DNA of 14,131 bases from JAVBMC01 sp031552845 (GCA_031552845.1 JAVBMC010000045.1:1-14131), one strand, 5' to 3'. Counted from the first letter of the stretch, positions 5,939 through 13,802 are shown. Notes: generated from the letters alone by a model not told the origin. Numbers and translations are program-made.

Positions 5939-7528
5939 ATGAGCAGGCAGTTGTTTGGGGTTGTGATTGGGGCGGCAGTGTTGAATCTGGCCGGGCAGGC
6001 GGAGGTGGTGAAGGTTTCGCTGAATCCATCACGGGTGTTTCAAACGGTGAATCATTTTACTGCGTCGGATGCGTGGGCTTGTGATGGCGTGGGATTGTAT
6101 TTTAACGAAGCCGAAAAGTCGCGTGCAGCGCAGTATCTGTTTTCTCAAAAGCTGGGAGAGGATGGTAATCCGGAGGGGATTGGGTTGTCGATGTGGCGGG
6201 TGAATCTGGGGGCGGGGACTTTGGATCAGACGGGCGCGGCATCGAATTTGGTGGGGCGAAAGGCGGATTGTTTTCTGGCGGCGGATGGGCAGGGATATGA
6301 TTGGAAGCGCTGCGCAGGGCAACGTTATTTTATGGAACAGGCGCGGCGGCTTGGGTGTAACCGGTTCCTGCTATTCTCGAATTCGGCTCCGTTAAAGTGG
6401 ACGATCACGGGCAATGGCTTTGCGGGTGGCATGTCCTCTTTCGCGGCGAACTTGCGCCCGGAATGCTATGGGGCTTTTGCCGATTATTTGGCCGATGTGA
6501 CAAAATATTTTGTAGATGAGGGTTTTGGCATTGATTATGTGAGTCCGATCAATGAGCCGCAATGGACATGGGATGGCCAACACCAGGAGGGTTCGCCATG
6601 GCGCGCGAGTGAGAGTTATCGGATGCATGTTGAGTTGGATCGTGCCCTGGCGGAGCGGAAATTGACGGGCACTCAGATGCTTTTCGGCGAGGTTGGCGAT
6701 TTGAGGTTTGTGTATGAGGGGCGGGATGAGGATCATTGGAAGGGGGTGCCGCTTGAGGATCGTCCTGAACTGCTCGCCCAGAAGTTCTTTGATCCTGTCT
6801 CTAAACTTTCTTTGCTGGGGCTGAAGTCTCAGCCGCGAATGATTGGCGGGCATGCGTATCATTCGGAGTTGAACCCTGAGTTGATGAAGCGGGTGCGTGA
6901 ACATTTGAGCACCGTGTGTCAGCAGTATGGGTTGGAGTATCAGCAGACGGAGTGGTGCTTGCTGCCGCATTTCAAGCGCGAGCAATTGGCGTTGTTCACG
7001 AAGGATTGGCCGGAGAATCGTACGGACATGCAGGTGGGGCTGTTGTTGGGGCGTATTGTTTTTGCCGACTTTGTTTGGGCGAATGCAACGGCTTGGGGGC
7101 ATTGGAAGGGGATTGAGTTTTGCCGCGATGACTCTTTGCTGACTGCGTTTCCCCATGCAGGCGTGGTGACGAATGGCGGGGTGATTGTGGCGAATAAGCT
7201 GCTCTGGTCGTTGGGGAATTTCAGCCTTTTTGTGCGTCCCGGGTTTCGGCGGGTTGAGCTGTCGGGAGCTGATGATTTGAATCGTATAGCAGGGGTGGCT
7301 TTTGTATCGCCGGATGGCCGGCGGATTGTTGCTGTGTTTGTAAACTCGTCGTTTGAGGCGCCGGTGCTTTCGGCGGCTCTGCCGCCGGAGGTTCGGGCAC
7401 GGGTTGCAAAGGTGCAGGTTTTTCGCACCGATGCGAATATGGATTTGGGCAATCTACGGGTGGAGTCGGATGCAGGGTTGATTTTGGCACCGCGTTCAAT
7501 TACGACCGTGGTTTATGATTTGAAATAA
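5939..7528 (+). CDS. Secreted GH30-like glycoside hydrolase (endo-beta-1,6-galactanase type)
   Basis: Encodes 529 residues. ATG 5939 is chosen over the in-frame GTG 5879 because GGAGG (5930-5934) precedes it and the product then opens with a signal peptide (about MSRQLFGVVIGAAVLNLAGQA). The catalytic (beta/alpha)8 barrel spans about residues 25-420. YVSPINEPQWTWDGQHQEGS carries the acid/base Glu (N205-E206-P), and QQTEW carries the nucleophile Glu (E338), the retaining pair of clan GH-A in the GH30 arrangement. Residues ~430-529 are a small beta-sandwich, as in GH30 (FSLFVRPGFRRVELSG, IAVFVNSS). NEPQW with a following QEGS is typical of the endo-1,6-galactanase-like branch, so a beta-1,6-linked galactan or similar side chain is the best substrate guess. 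It follows the sigma gene by 67 bases and precedes the next gene by 18, so it is likely in the sigma operon. Confidence 0.85.
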   Translation: MSRQLFGVVIGAAVLNLAGQAEVVKVSLNPSRVFQTVNHFTASDAWACDGVGLYFNEAEKSRAAQYLFSQKLGEDGNPEGIGLSMWRVNLGAGTLDQTGAASNLVGRKADCFLAADGQGYDWKRCAGQRYFMEQARRLGCNRFLLFSNSAPLKWTITGNGFAGGMSSFAANLRPECYGAFADYLADVTKYFVDEGFGIDYVSPINEPQWTWDGQHQEGSPWRASESYRMHVELDRALAERKLTGTQMLFGEVGDLRFVYEGRDEDHWKGVPLEDRPELLAQKFFDPVSKLSLLGLKSQPRMIGGHAYHSELNPELMKRVREHLSTVCQQYGLEYQQTEWCLLPHFKREQLALFTKDWPENRTDMQVGLLLGRIVFADFVWANATAWGHWKGIEFCRDDSLLTAFPHAGVVTNGGVIVANKLLWSLGNFSLFVRPGFRRVELSGADDLNRIAGVAFVSPDGRRIVAVFVNSSFEAPVLSAALPPEVRARVAKVQVFRTDANMDLGNLRVESDAGLILAPRSITTVVYDLK

Positions 7529-7546
7529 TTTATCGGAGTTGTCGTG

Positions 7547-9856
7547 ATGTATGGAAAAAGGTGCGGCATGATTGGACGTTGGATTGCATTGTCGTGTTGT
7601 TGTGGAGGAATTGCTTTGGCACAGGAGCCATCGCCGGAATTTCGCGTGGCGGTGTTGGCGAGTGAACGGAGCGGGGGCGAGTTCGACAGCGTCTTGACGG
7701 AGTTGAGCTGGCCCTTCGAGCGTTATCAGCAGGATGCCACGGAATTGGAGGCGTTGGTCGGCAAACTGGGCACTTACGACGCTGTGTTGTGGACGTCATT
7801 ATTTGCGTGGGATTTCAGCGCACAGGCTGATGCGTTCCGTAAGTTTGTTGAGAACGGCGGCGCGTTGATTATCCCAGATGGAAATTATGAAACGGCATCT
7901 TCATGGCTGGCGAGTTTGGATCCGGTGTTGTCATTGCCGCGTGAAGGGTTTCAGGCTTGGATGAAGCCGGAGGTGAGTGATGTCGCTCCGCCGCATGTAC
8001 TGCGCAGGATTCCCTTTGCATTGAAAGAGTCGGGCATTTTGTGGTCGCATTATGCTTTGCCGCCTGAGCATGGGTGGGAGGTTGTGGCTAAATGCAAGCA
8101 GCACGACCAGCCTTGTTTCTTGATCAAGCGTTTAGGCAAGGGTATTGTGTTGGTGACGAATCTGCGCTACAATGATCCGTCTTTCTTTGAGAACGTCCGC
8201 TGTTTGTTGGCACTGCAGCGGGAGGGCATTCAGGCGATGGAAATGAAGGGCGCTGAGATTCAATTAGGAAGAAATGAGCTGTCACTTTCGCTGAAGGAAA
8301 TGCTCGGCACTGCGCGTAGTGGCACAGTGCAATTGTCGCTTCAGAGCTTAGAGGATGCTAAGTTGGTGCGCAACTTTACCGCGGCAATCAAAATGGCACC
8401 CAAGGGGAACGCCTCTGTGACGATTCCTTACTTGGCGGATATTCGGGGGCCGGTGCGTGTCTCGCTGACGCTGAAGATCGGCACATCGACTTGCATGTTG
8501 ATGGATCGTACAGTTGAGTTCCCGCAGCTGCTCACGGTTCAGCCGCCGTCTTACCGCGGGATGGTCTCGACTGCGCGCCGGCAGAATGATATTCAGGTCG
8601 GCTTTGCGATTGCGCCGATTGATGAACGGCTGAACGGTTTGCGTTTGAAACTAACGCTAACTGATGAGCAGGGCAAACAGGTGTTCCTTCGTACCGTGCC
8701 GACTCTTGCGTTGTCGCAATTCATTCCTTTGACGATGCCGAAGGCCAGTCCGGCGGGCACGTATACCCTCGTCTCGACCCTCGGCACGCATCTCAAAACA
8801 TTGACTGTCTCCACCAATTCTATCATCATTCATCCGACGTGTAAGGGGCAAGTCATTGTCGATCAAGATGGGACGCTTTTGAGTGAGGGAGTTCCTTATT
8901 TCCCTCTCGGCCTGTACCATTTGGGGCTAGAGGATATTCCTTCGGTGGTGGAGATGGGCTTGAATTCGATTCAACTGTTCAGCTGGCATGCGCCTGCTTT
9001 GGATGCGGCGGCACAGGCGGGACTGAAGGTTCTTTGGGAGCAGAATCACGCCGGTGCGGATAGCTGCCGCTCTGCGGCGGAAAACCATCGGAACCATCCT
9101 TCCATCGGGATGTGGTATGTGTTGGATGAACCAGGCGATGAGAGACTGGCGCATGGCCATTCGATTAATGATGCCTGGCGCGCGGCAGATTCAAATCACC
9201 CGACCTATATGGTTTGTAATCAGTATACGTTCATCCGCAAGCAACAGGCCATTGCTGATGTCTTTGCAATTGACCCGTATATTTTGAATGGCGAGGACCC
9301 CGAAAGATCGCTCGCGCCGATGGCCGAGGCACTGGATTTGGCGCAATCCGCCGTGCCGCGCGGTAAGCCGGTGATGTGCGTGCTACAGGCATTTGGTTAT
9401 GAGCCTGAGCCGCAATTTCGCGCGATGGCTTATCTGGCGCTCACGCATGATGTGCGGGGGTTGTACTGGTATTGCTGGTCGCAAGCCGGTGGTGGAAGAA
9501 TCGGCGAGGGAATTAAAGAGTCACCCCGGCATCAGGCGTGGTTGAAGCAACTGACTTCAGAAATCAAAACCCTGACTCCGGCATTGGTTTCTTTAGAACG
9601 CCGTGCTTTGAAATCCGATGGTGGTAATATCCATGCGCTACTCTGCGGAAATAAAGCAACCGGACGCTTGTTGATTTGCGTCAATACAGAGAGCCGTTCA
9701 GTCGAAGAAACGCTCGCATTGCCTGAGCTGCCGACGGGCCTGAGTCTTAACGGGCTTTTAGGAGCAGACAAAGGCAAGCAGCAAAAAGTCGCCGGAGGCA
9801 CGCTCAAGGTCAAGCTGCCGCCTTACGGCATCACGGTCTATACGTTGCCGAAGTAA
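7547..9856 (+). CDS. Secreted GH-A-like barrel protein with N-terminal amidotransferase-like domain
   Basis: Encodes 769 residues. GTG 7544 and ATG 7547 are adjacent; GGAG (7535-7538) serves either. The signal peptide runs to about ALA-QEP (residue 25). Residues ~30-230 look like a ThuA/class I glutamine amidotransferase-like domain, as found in many carbohydrate-active PVC proteins (RVAVLAS, YDAVLWTS, FVENGGALIIPDG, GKGIVLVTNLRYND). Residues ~235-430 are two Ig-like beta domains. Residues ~440-690 form a TIM-barrel of the GH2/GH5/GH42 sort: VDQDGTLLSEGVPYFPLGLYH, GMWYVLDEPGD (D527, E528 the probable acid/base) and GLYWYCWSQ (640s). At the strand where the nucleophile Glu is usual I see VLQAFG with Gln (Q614). 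A small beta domain ends the protein. The last ~530 residues are paralogous to the gene at 11976. The substrate is unknown. Confidence 0.82.
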   Translation: MYGKRCGMIGRWIALSCCCGGIALAQEPSPEFRVAVLASERSGGEFDSVLTELSWPFERYQQDATELEALVGKLGTYDAVLWTSLFAWDFSAQADAFRKFVENGGALIIPDGNYETASSWLASLDPVLSLPREGFQAWMKPEVSDVAPPHVLRRIPFALKESGILWSHYALPPEHGWEVVAKCKQHDQPCFLIKRLGKGIVLVTNLRYNDPSFFENVRCLLALQREGIQAMEMKGAEIQLGRNELSLSLKEMLGTARSGTVQLSLQSLEDAKLVRNFTAAIKMAPKGNASVTIPYLADIRGPVRVSLTLKIGTSTCMLMDRTVEFPQLLTVQPPSYRGMVSTARRQNDIQVGFAIAPIDERLNGLRLKLTLTDEQGKQVFLRTVPTLALSQFIPLTMPKASPAGTYTLVSTLGTHLKTLTVSTNSIIIHPTCKGQVIVDQDGTLLSEGVPYFPLGLYHLGLEDIPSVVEMGLNSIQLFSWHAPALDAAAQAGLKVLWEQNHAGADSCRSAAENHRNHPSIGMWYVLDEPGDERLAHGHSINDAWRAADSNHPTYMVCNQYTFIRKQQAIADVFAIDPYILNGEDPERSLAPMAEALDLAQSAVPRGKPVMCVLQAFGYEPEPQFRAMAYLALTHDVRGLYWYCWSQAGGGRIGEGIKESPRHQAWLKQLTSEIKTLTPALVSLERRALKSDGGNIHALLCGNKATGRLLICVNTESRSVEETLALPELPTGLSLNGLLGADKGKQQKVAGGTLKVKLPPYGITVYTLPK

Positions 9857-9884
9857 AATTGTTGAGTAAAGGAATATATTTGCC

Positions 9885-9916
9885 CGAACCTTTTGCGTGA
9901 AGGAGGCATTATATTC
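9885..9916 (+). promoter_or_regulatory. Putative ECF-sigma promoter, copy 2 (anti-sigma operon)
   Basis: CGAACCTTTT (9885-9894), 11 bases, then GCATTATATTC (9906-9916). It matches the element at 5310-5341 at all but two positions of the two blocks, while the 11-base gap is unrelated in sequence. As a promoter, GAACCT is the -35 and TTATAT (9909-9914) the -10. The start would be near 9920, shortly before the Shine-Dalgarno AAGGGA (9920-9925) and ATG 9933. This also argues against the earlier in-frame ATG at 9897, which lies upstream of the -10. Confidence 0.7.
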
Positions 9917-9932
9917 CCGAAGGGATACGAAA

Positions 9933-11936
9933 ATGGAATGCCGAGAGTGTCGGGAGTATAGCCTTAATATGCTGGATGGAACCCTGTTTGGGAAGACCGA
10001 GCGGCAGGTTCGGGAACATCTCACGGCGTGCGCGGCGTGTCGAGAGTATTTTGAAGGTGAGACACCGTTGCATATCGTACTAAATCAAAAGCTGAACGCG
10101 ATTCCCAAGCGTTTGCCGTCGGCTCAGGAAAAGCGGCTGATTGCGCGGTTAGAGGCCGAAATGAAGCCAAGCCCCCTGAGCCGATTTATCTGGTCACGGC
10201 TCAAGGTATTGGCTGCAGGGCTTGCCCTTCTTTGTGGGCTCACCTATGCTGCAGTAACAATCATTAATACGGATATACCCGACGCCGATACCTCTGACGG
10301 TGGCATTCTGCTGGCATCTCCCAGCGACGAAACATGGATCGACCCTCAAATCGTTCTTAAGCTTGTCCCGGCGTACTCAACCAATGTTCTTCCCTCCCGC
10401 TTTTCATTCCCTGAACCACAGCTTTCCGGCGAGGCCGCCGCCGCCTCGGAACGTGATAGGCTTTTGTCTGTCACTCGTACACAAACAGGAGATAATGAGA
10501 TGAATATATCACGAAGCCTCGCGACCGTCGTCACAGCGGCCGCTTTGACTGCCGCTCCTTGGGCAAGCACTCTCGCCGATACGGAGCCGACGATTTGGGC
10601 GTATTATCCTGCGGATGGTACGACGCCTTACGCCCGCATTACAGATGGTCAATGGGTTTTACTCGCGAGTAAGGCCGATGCAGAAGCCGGAACTCTCAGC
10701 TTGGGCGGGCAACCGGGATCTGCTAATATAAAGGTCGTCATAGCAGGATCGGGGCCGCTTGATTTGAGCCGTGTCATTTGTCATGATGGCGCGACAGGGG
10801 TTGATTATCAAATCTCTGCATTCAGCATCGCCCCTGATCTTTTTGCCGGTGATGAGGCCATCACCGATCTCACGTTGCCGCCCCTGCCCGACGCCTTGTC
10901 CAATCGGATGTTTTTGGGAGCGAAGATTACGAGTGTGACTGTGAGTTCAACTAAACTTGAAACGATCGGCTCGCAATGCTTCCAGCATTGTTATTCATTA
11001 ACCAATGTGAATTTTGATACTCCAAGCCTGAAGATCATTGAGGGGTTCGCTTTTACAGGGTGCCTCAATCTGGAGTCGGACTTCGGACAGATTTTGCCGC
11101 CTTCGGTGACAACTCTCATTGGTGGATCGCAGTTTGAGGGCTGCTTGAAGCTCAAGGGCAAAGCGTGCCTGCCGAATGTGACTACCATTTCGGCGCGAAT
11201 GTTTTTGGACTGCCAGATGATGGAGGAGTTGGAGATCAACAATCCATTTTTGACGAGTATCGGAGAGCTCGCCTTTGCACGATGCTCTGCCTTGACCAAT
11301 GTGGTCGCTAATGTCCCTAACCTGAAAAACATCGACTTTTGGGCATTTCGGTATTGCTATCAGATGGTAGCGGATGTCGGACAATTGGTTCCGCCCTCTA
11401 TCACTTCGTTGGGAGAGGCTGTTTTTGACAGTTGCTACAAAGTGATGGGCAAGGTGAGCTTGCCCAAGGTCATGGGGATACCTAATTATGCATTTTCTGG
11501 CACGGGCATAACAGAGGCCGAATTCACTTGTCCTGATCTGATTGCGCTTGGCCATTGCGCTGTGGCGAGTTGTCCTGCATTGACGAATGTTGTTATCGGA
11601 TCGACCAATGCGATGTTTTCAGTCGATTGGGCTTCATTCTTGTATGGGGGTTCGACGCTTTCGGCGACCTTCTGGGGACCGGCTCCCGGTGCGGATGCTT
11701 TGGCGTGTATCGCTACTTCTGCCGGGGACTATACCGCGAACTTCCGAGTTTCGCGCCGCCAGCCGGGATGGCATGAATTTGTTACGACTCCTTTGGCGCA
11801 GCTCTCTGCAGAGCTGCAAGCACTGGCACCACCCGATACCTTTGGGGTTTACGAAGTCAATGCTTACAAACATATTTGGATGATTCATAGCCCATCGCCT
11901 TACGATTCGAAGCCGACCATTTGCATTATTAATTAA
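9933..11936 (+). CDS. Zinc-type anti-sigma factor fused to a BspA-like leucine-rich-repeat ectodomain
   Basis: Encodes 667 residues from ATG 9933 (AAGGGA at 7 bases). Residues 1-45 are a zinc anti-sigma domain: MECRECREY, LDGTL, then H29-x3-C33-x2-C36 in REHLTACAACREYF. This should bind the ECF sigma encoded at 5344 in the cytoplasm. A basic helical linker leads to one membrane segment at about 91-111 (LAAGLALLCGLTYAAVTII). Residues ~112-189 are an extracytoplasmic stalk. From Met190 (10500) a second hydrophobic stretch looks like a signal peptide (MNISRSLATVVTAAALTAAP). Residues ~322-560 hold about nine BspA-type repeats (AFTGC, QFEGC, MFLDC, AFARC, AFRYC, VFDSC), with a C-terminal domain to 667. 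No stop or break is visible in frame. This is one sensor protein, two products from one frame, or two genes joined by an indel. Confidence 0.8.
   Translation: MECRECREYSLNMLDGTLFGKTERQVREHLTACAACREYFEGETPLHIVLNQKLNAIPKRLPSAQEKRLIARLEAEMKPSPLSRFIWSRLKVLAAGLALLCGLTYAAVTIINTDIPDADTSDGGILLASPSDETWIDPQIVLKLVPAYSTNVLPSRFSFPEPQLSGEAAAASERDRLLSVTRTQTGDNEMNISRSLATVVTAAALTAAPWASTLADTEPTIWAYYPADGTTPYARITDGQWVLLASKADAEAGTLSLGGQPGSANIKVVIAGSGPLDLSRVICHDGATGVDYQISAFSIAPDLFAGDEAITDLTLPPLPDALSNRMFLGAKITSVTVSSTKLETIGSQCFQHCYSLTNVNFDTPSLKIIEGFAFTGCLNLESDFGQILPPSVTTLIGGSQFEGCLKLKGKACLPNVTTISARMFLDCQMMEELEINNPFLTSIGELAFARCSALTNVVANVPNLKNIDFWAFRYCYQMVADVGQLVPPSITSLGEAVFDSCYKVMGKVSLPKVMGIPNYAFSGTGITEAEFTCPDLIALGHCAVASCPALTNVVIGSTNAMFSVDWASFLYGGSTLSATFWGPAPGADALACIATSAGDYTANFRVSRRQPGWHEFVTTPLAQLSAELQALAPPDTFGVYEVNAYKHIWMIHSPSPYDSKPTICIIN
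10487..10492 (+). promoter_or_regulatory. Internal ribosome binding site
   Basis: AGGAGA lies 7 bases before ATG 10500, inside the anti-sigma/LRR frame. TAATGA (10493-10498) and ATGA (10500-10503) put stop codons of both other frames right at this start, the layout normally seen at the junction of two translationally coupled genes. Confidence 0.6.
10500..11936 (+). CDS. Alternative internal product: secreted BspA-like LRR protein
   Basis: Starting at ATG 10500 the same frame gives a 478-residue protein with its own signal peptide (MNISRSLATVVTAAALTAAPWASTLA, cleavage about residue 26) and all leucine-rich repeats. The repeats follow the LRR_5 pattern of F-x-x-C with LTNV or similar, which in other bacteria form solenoids that bind proteins or carbohydrates at the surface. 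It may be the true gene, with the anti-sigma factor ending near 10499 before a lost stop, or an internal initiation product alongside the long form. It is listed separately because the start signals are better than those of most genes in the window. Confidence 0.5.
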   Translation: MNISRSLATVVTAAALTAAPWASTLADTEPTIWAYYPADGTTPYARITDGQWVLLASKADAEAGTLSLGGQPGSANIKVVIAGSGPLDLSRVICHDGATGVDYQISAFSIAPDLFAGDEAITDLTLPPLPDALSNRMFLGAKITSVTVSSTKLETIGSQCFQHCYSLTNVNFDTPSLKIIEGFAFTGCLNLESDFGQILPPSVTTLIGGSQFEGCLKLKGKACLPNVTTISARMFLDCQMMEELEINNPFLTSIGELAFARCSALTNVVANVPNLKNIDFWAFRYCYQMVADVGQLVPPSITSLGEAVFDSCYKVMGKVSLPKVMGIPNYAFSGTGITEAEFTCPDLIALGHCAVASCPALTNVVIGSTNAMFSVDWASFLYGGSTLSATFWGPAPGADALACIATSAGDYTANFRVSRRQPGWHEFVTTPLAQLSAELQALAPPDTFGVYEVNAYKHIWMIHSPSPYDSKPTICIIN

Positions 11937-11975
11937 ACAAACACAGGGTAACCAATAAAAATAGGAGGGGACATA

Positions 11976-13757
11976 ATGACAGTGAAGGTACGTTTCATCG
12001 CCGCATTCGCACTCATCGCCGCGTGGGTCGGTTTTGCCAACCCGCCGCCGCCCGACCTTTTATCCGTTGGGGTGGAGTTTGTCCGGCTTGATCATGAATA
12101 CGGCAATCAAAGGACATTAGCGTTAGGCCGCGGTTTGTCTGCGCTGATTATCAAGAACGCAACCGAAACGAACCTGACTGTCGAGGCTATTCTCGAGCTG
12201 AGCAATGGGACGCTCCGTCATGAATACAAGGCGTACGGCAAGCCCATGGCACCGAAAGAACAAATCAAGATCAACGTCTTTGCCAACATCAATATGCGTG
12301 GCAATGTGAGCGCGGTTTTGAAAGTTCGCGAACGCGGCACAACCAAAGAGGCCTCCATTCCGGTAGCTGGGTTTGAAGCACCGCCGTTTTTCCAAGTGCT
12401 GCCGCCTGCCTATCGCGGCATGCTCTCAACCGCCCGCCGCGAATCGGATGCGCATATCCGGGTCTGCTTCACGCCGGTGTATGAGAACGTCGAAGGCATC
12501 CCTGTCACTGTAACAATCGCTGACCTTAAGGGAAAGGTGCTCGACACAAAAGCCGTCAAAACTCCTGCGGCATGTTTCCCGTTGACGCTCGCTTTGCCAG
12601 CTGATGCTCCTGCAGGTGACTACCGCATTACGGCAACAGCCGACTGTGGCCCCGGACGCATCGAGAAGTCCGAGACGACGCTCAAGATTGTCCCCGTGCG
12701 CCCCGGACAGATCTTTGTCGACCAAGACACCGTGATCCTCAAGGATGGCAAGCCCTTCTTTCCGCTGGGCATTTATCATGTCATGCCACAGGAACTGCCA
12801 AACGTCCTCGACCTCGGCATCAACTGTGTGCAGTGGTGGCATTGGGATGCAACGCCCGAGATGATTGCCGCAATGGAGAAAGCCGGCATCTGGGGCATCT
12901 ATGAGCCTGATCTCTGGGGTAAGATTGTTGGCAACGACAACAGCTGGATCACCAATGATGTGCCTTATCGCGAAGTCGCCCGTAAACTCAAGAGCTCCTC
13001 CGCGCTCGGCATGTGGTACATCGCTGACGAGCCCAGTTGCACCTTGGTGGACAAACTGAAGAAGGTGAACGATCTTTACCACTCCGAAGATGAAGACCAC
13101 CCCACCTACCTTGTCTGCGCCAACAACGAGATGCGCGAACTTTCCGAAGCCTGCGACATTCTCGCTCTTGATGTCTATCCCTTCTACTACGGCGGCGAAG
13201 GACCTGCCGCCCGCATGGCCGACACCATGGACTTCGGGCTCGCCTCAACCGACTTCCGCAAGCCCATCATCGCGGTACCGCAATCCTTTGGCGACAACGA
13301 ACGTCACCATGAGAAACCGGCGCATGTGCGTAGCCTCTCTTATCTCTCTATCGTCCATGGCGCACGCGGCGTCATCTGGTACTGCTGGAAGGAAACGGGT
13401 GACCGTACCGGCCAGGAAGGCGCAGGTCAGCATCCTGCCACCGCCGCTGAGATCAAAACGCTCATCACTGAGTTCAAGGTGCTCGCGCCCGCACTTATGG
13501 AGCCCGGCGCACGTACGCTCAAGTCCGATGGCGACAACATTCACGCCATCGTTTGCGGCAGTGCTGCAACCGGCCGTTATCTCATCTGCGCGAATAGCAC
13601 TGATACGCCAGTGGAGGAAACCCTCGCGTTGCCGGAACTCAAAGACGGCACAAAACTCAAAGGCATCTTCAGCGCAGCTGACCAAAAGGTCCGCAAGGGC
13701 ACGCTCAAGTTGAAGCTTCCTGCTTTTGGTACGGCAGCCTATACGATCAGCAATTAA
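11976..13757 (+). CDS. Secreted GH-A-like barrel protein, short paralogue
   Basis: Encodes 593 residues; AGGAGG (11963-11968) is 7 bases from ATG 11976. The signal peptide ends near VGFA-NPPPP (about residue 22). Residues ~25-240 are two Ig-like beta domains, including PPAYRGMLSTARRESDAHI, which matches PPSYRGMVSTARRQNDIQV in the gene at 7547. Residues ~245-500 are the TIM-barrel: VDQDTVILKDGKPFFPLGIYH, GMWYIADEPSC (D351, E352), ILALDVYPFYYGG, VPQSFGDNE (Q436) and GVIWYCWKETGD. The C-terminal beta domain is LKSDGDNIHAIVCG onward. The N-terminal amidotransferase-like domain of the longer paralogue is missing. It lies 39 bases after the anti-sigma/LRR gene, so it probably belongs to that operon. 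Third codon positions are much richer in C than in the genes to the left. Hydrolase activity is inferred from fold only; the substrate is unknown. Confidence 0.85.
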   Translation: MTVKVRFIAAFALIAAWVGFANPPPPDLLSVGVEFVRLDHEYGNQRTLALGRGLSALIIKNATETNLTVEAILELSNGTLRHEYKAYGKPMAPKEQIKINVFANINMRGNVSAVLKVRERGTTKEASIPVAGFEAPPFFQVLPPAYRGMLSTARRESDAHIRVCFTPVYENVEGIPVTVTIADLKGKVLDTKAVKTPAACFPLTLALPADAPAGDYRITATADCGPGRIEKSETTLKIVPVRPGQIFVDQDTVILKDGKPFFPLGIYHVMPQELPNVLDLGINCVQWWHWDATPEMIAAMEKAGIWGIYEPDLWGKIVGNDNSWITNDVPYREVARKLKSSSALGMWYIADEPSCTLVDKLKKVNDLYHSEDEDHPTYLVCANNEMRELSEACDILALDVYPFYYGGEGPAARMADTMDFGLASTDFRKPIIAVPQSFGDNERHHEKPAHVRSLSYLSIVHGARGVIWYCWKETGDRTGQEGAGQHPATAAEIKTLITEFKVLAPALMEPGARTLKSDGDNIHAIVCGSAATGRYLICANSTDTPVEETLALPELKDGTKLKGIFSAADQKVRKGTLKLKLPAFGTAAYTISN

Positions 13758-13761
13758 GTTT

Positions 13762-13800
13762 ATTGATGCACCAGGGGCATGAGCAACATGCCCTAATCAA
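13762..13800 (+). other. Hairpin downstream of the last hydrolase gene
   Basis: GGGCATG (13775-13781) pairs with CATGCCC (13787-13793), and an outer TTGAT (13762-13766) pairs with ATCAA (13796-13800). There is no T run, so it likely protects or pauses the transcript ahead of the terminator that follows. Confidence 0.55.
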
Positions 13801-13802
13801 TC

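Noticed and set aside
6392..7156. 254-codon minus-strand open frame
   Set aside because: It lies wholly opposite the GH30-like gene, is rich in Arg, Pro, Leu and Gln as expected of an antisense shadow, and shows no domain.
9897..9932. Earlier in-frame ATG (9897) for the anti-sigma gene
   Set aside because: It lies inside the promoter motif, upstream of the -10, while ATG 9933 has AAGGGA at 7 bases and gives the usual anti-sigma N-terminus.
10300..10503. 67-codon + frame ending in ATGA at the LRR start
   Set aside because: The protein (many Pro, Phe, Arg) is not plausible, while the anti-sigma frame over the same bases reads as a normal stalk. Only its stop position is of interest.
12426..13100. 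224-codon minus-strand open frame
   Set aside because: Antisense shadow of the C-rich hydrolase gene at 11976, which has clear family motifs, a signal peptide and a Shine-Dalgarno.
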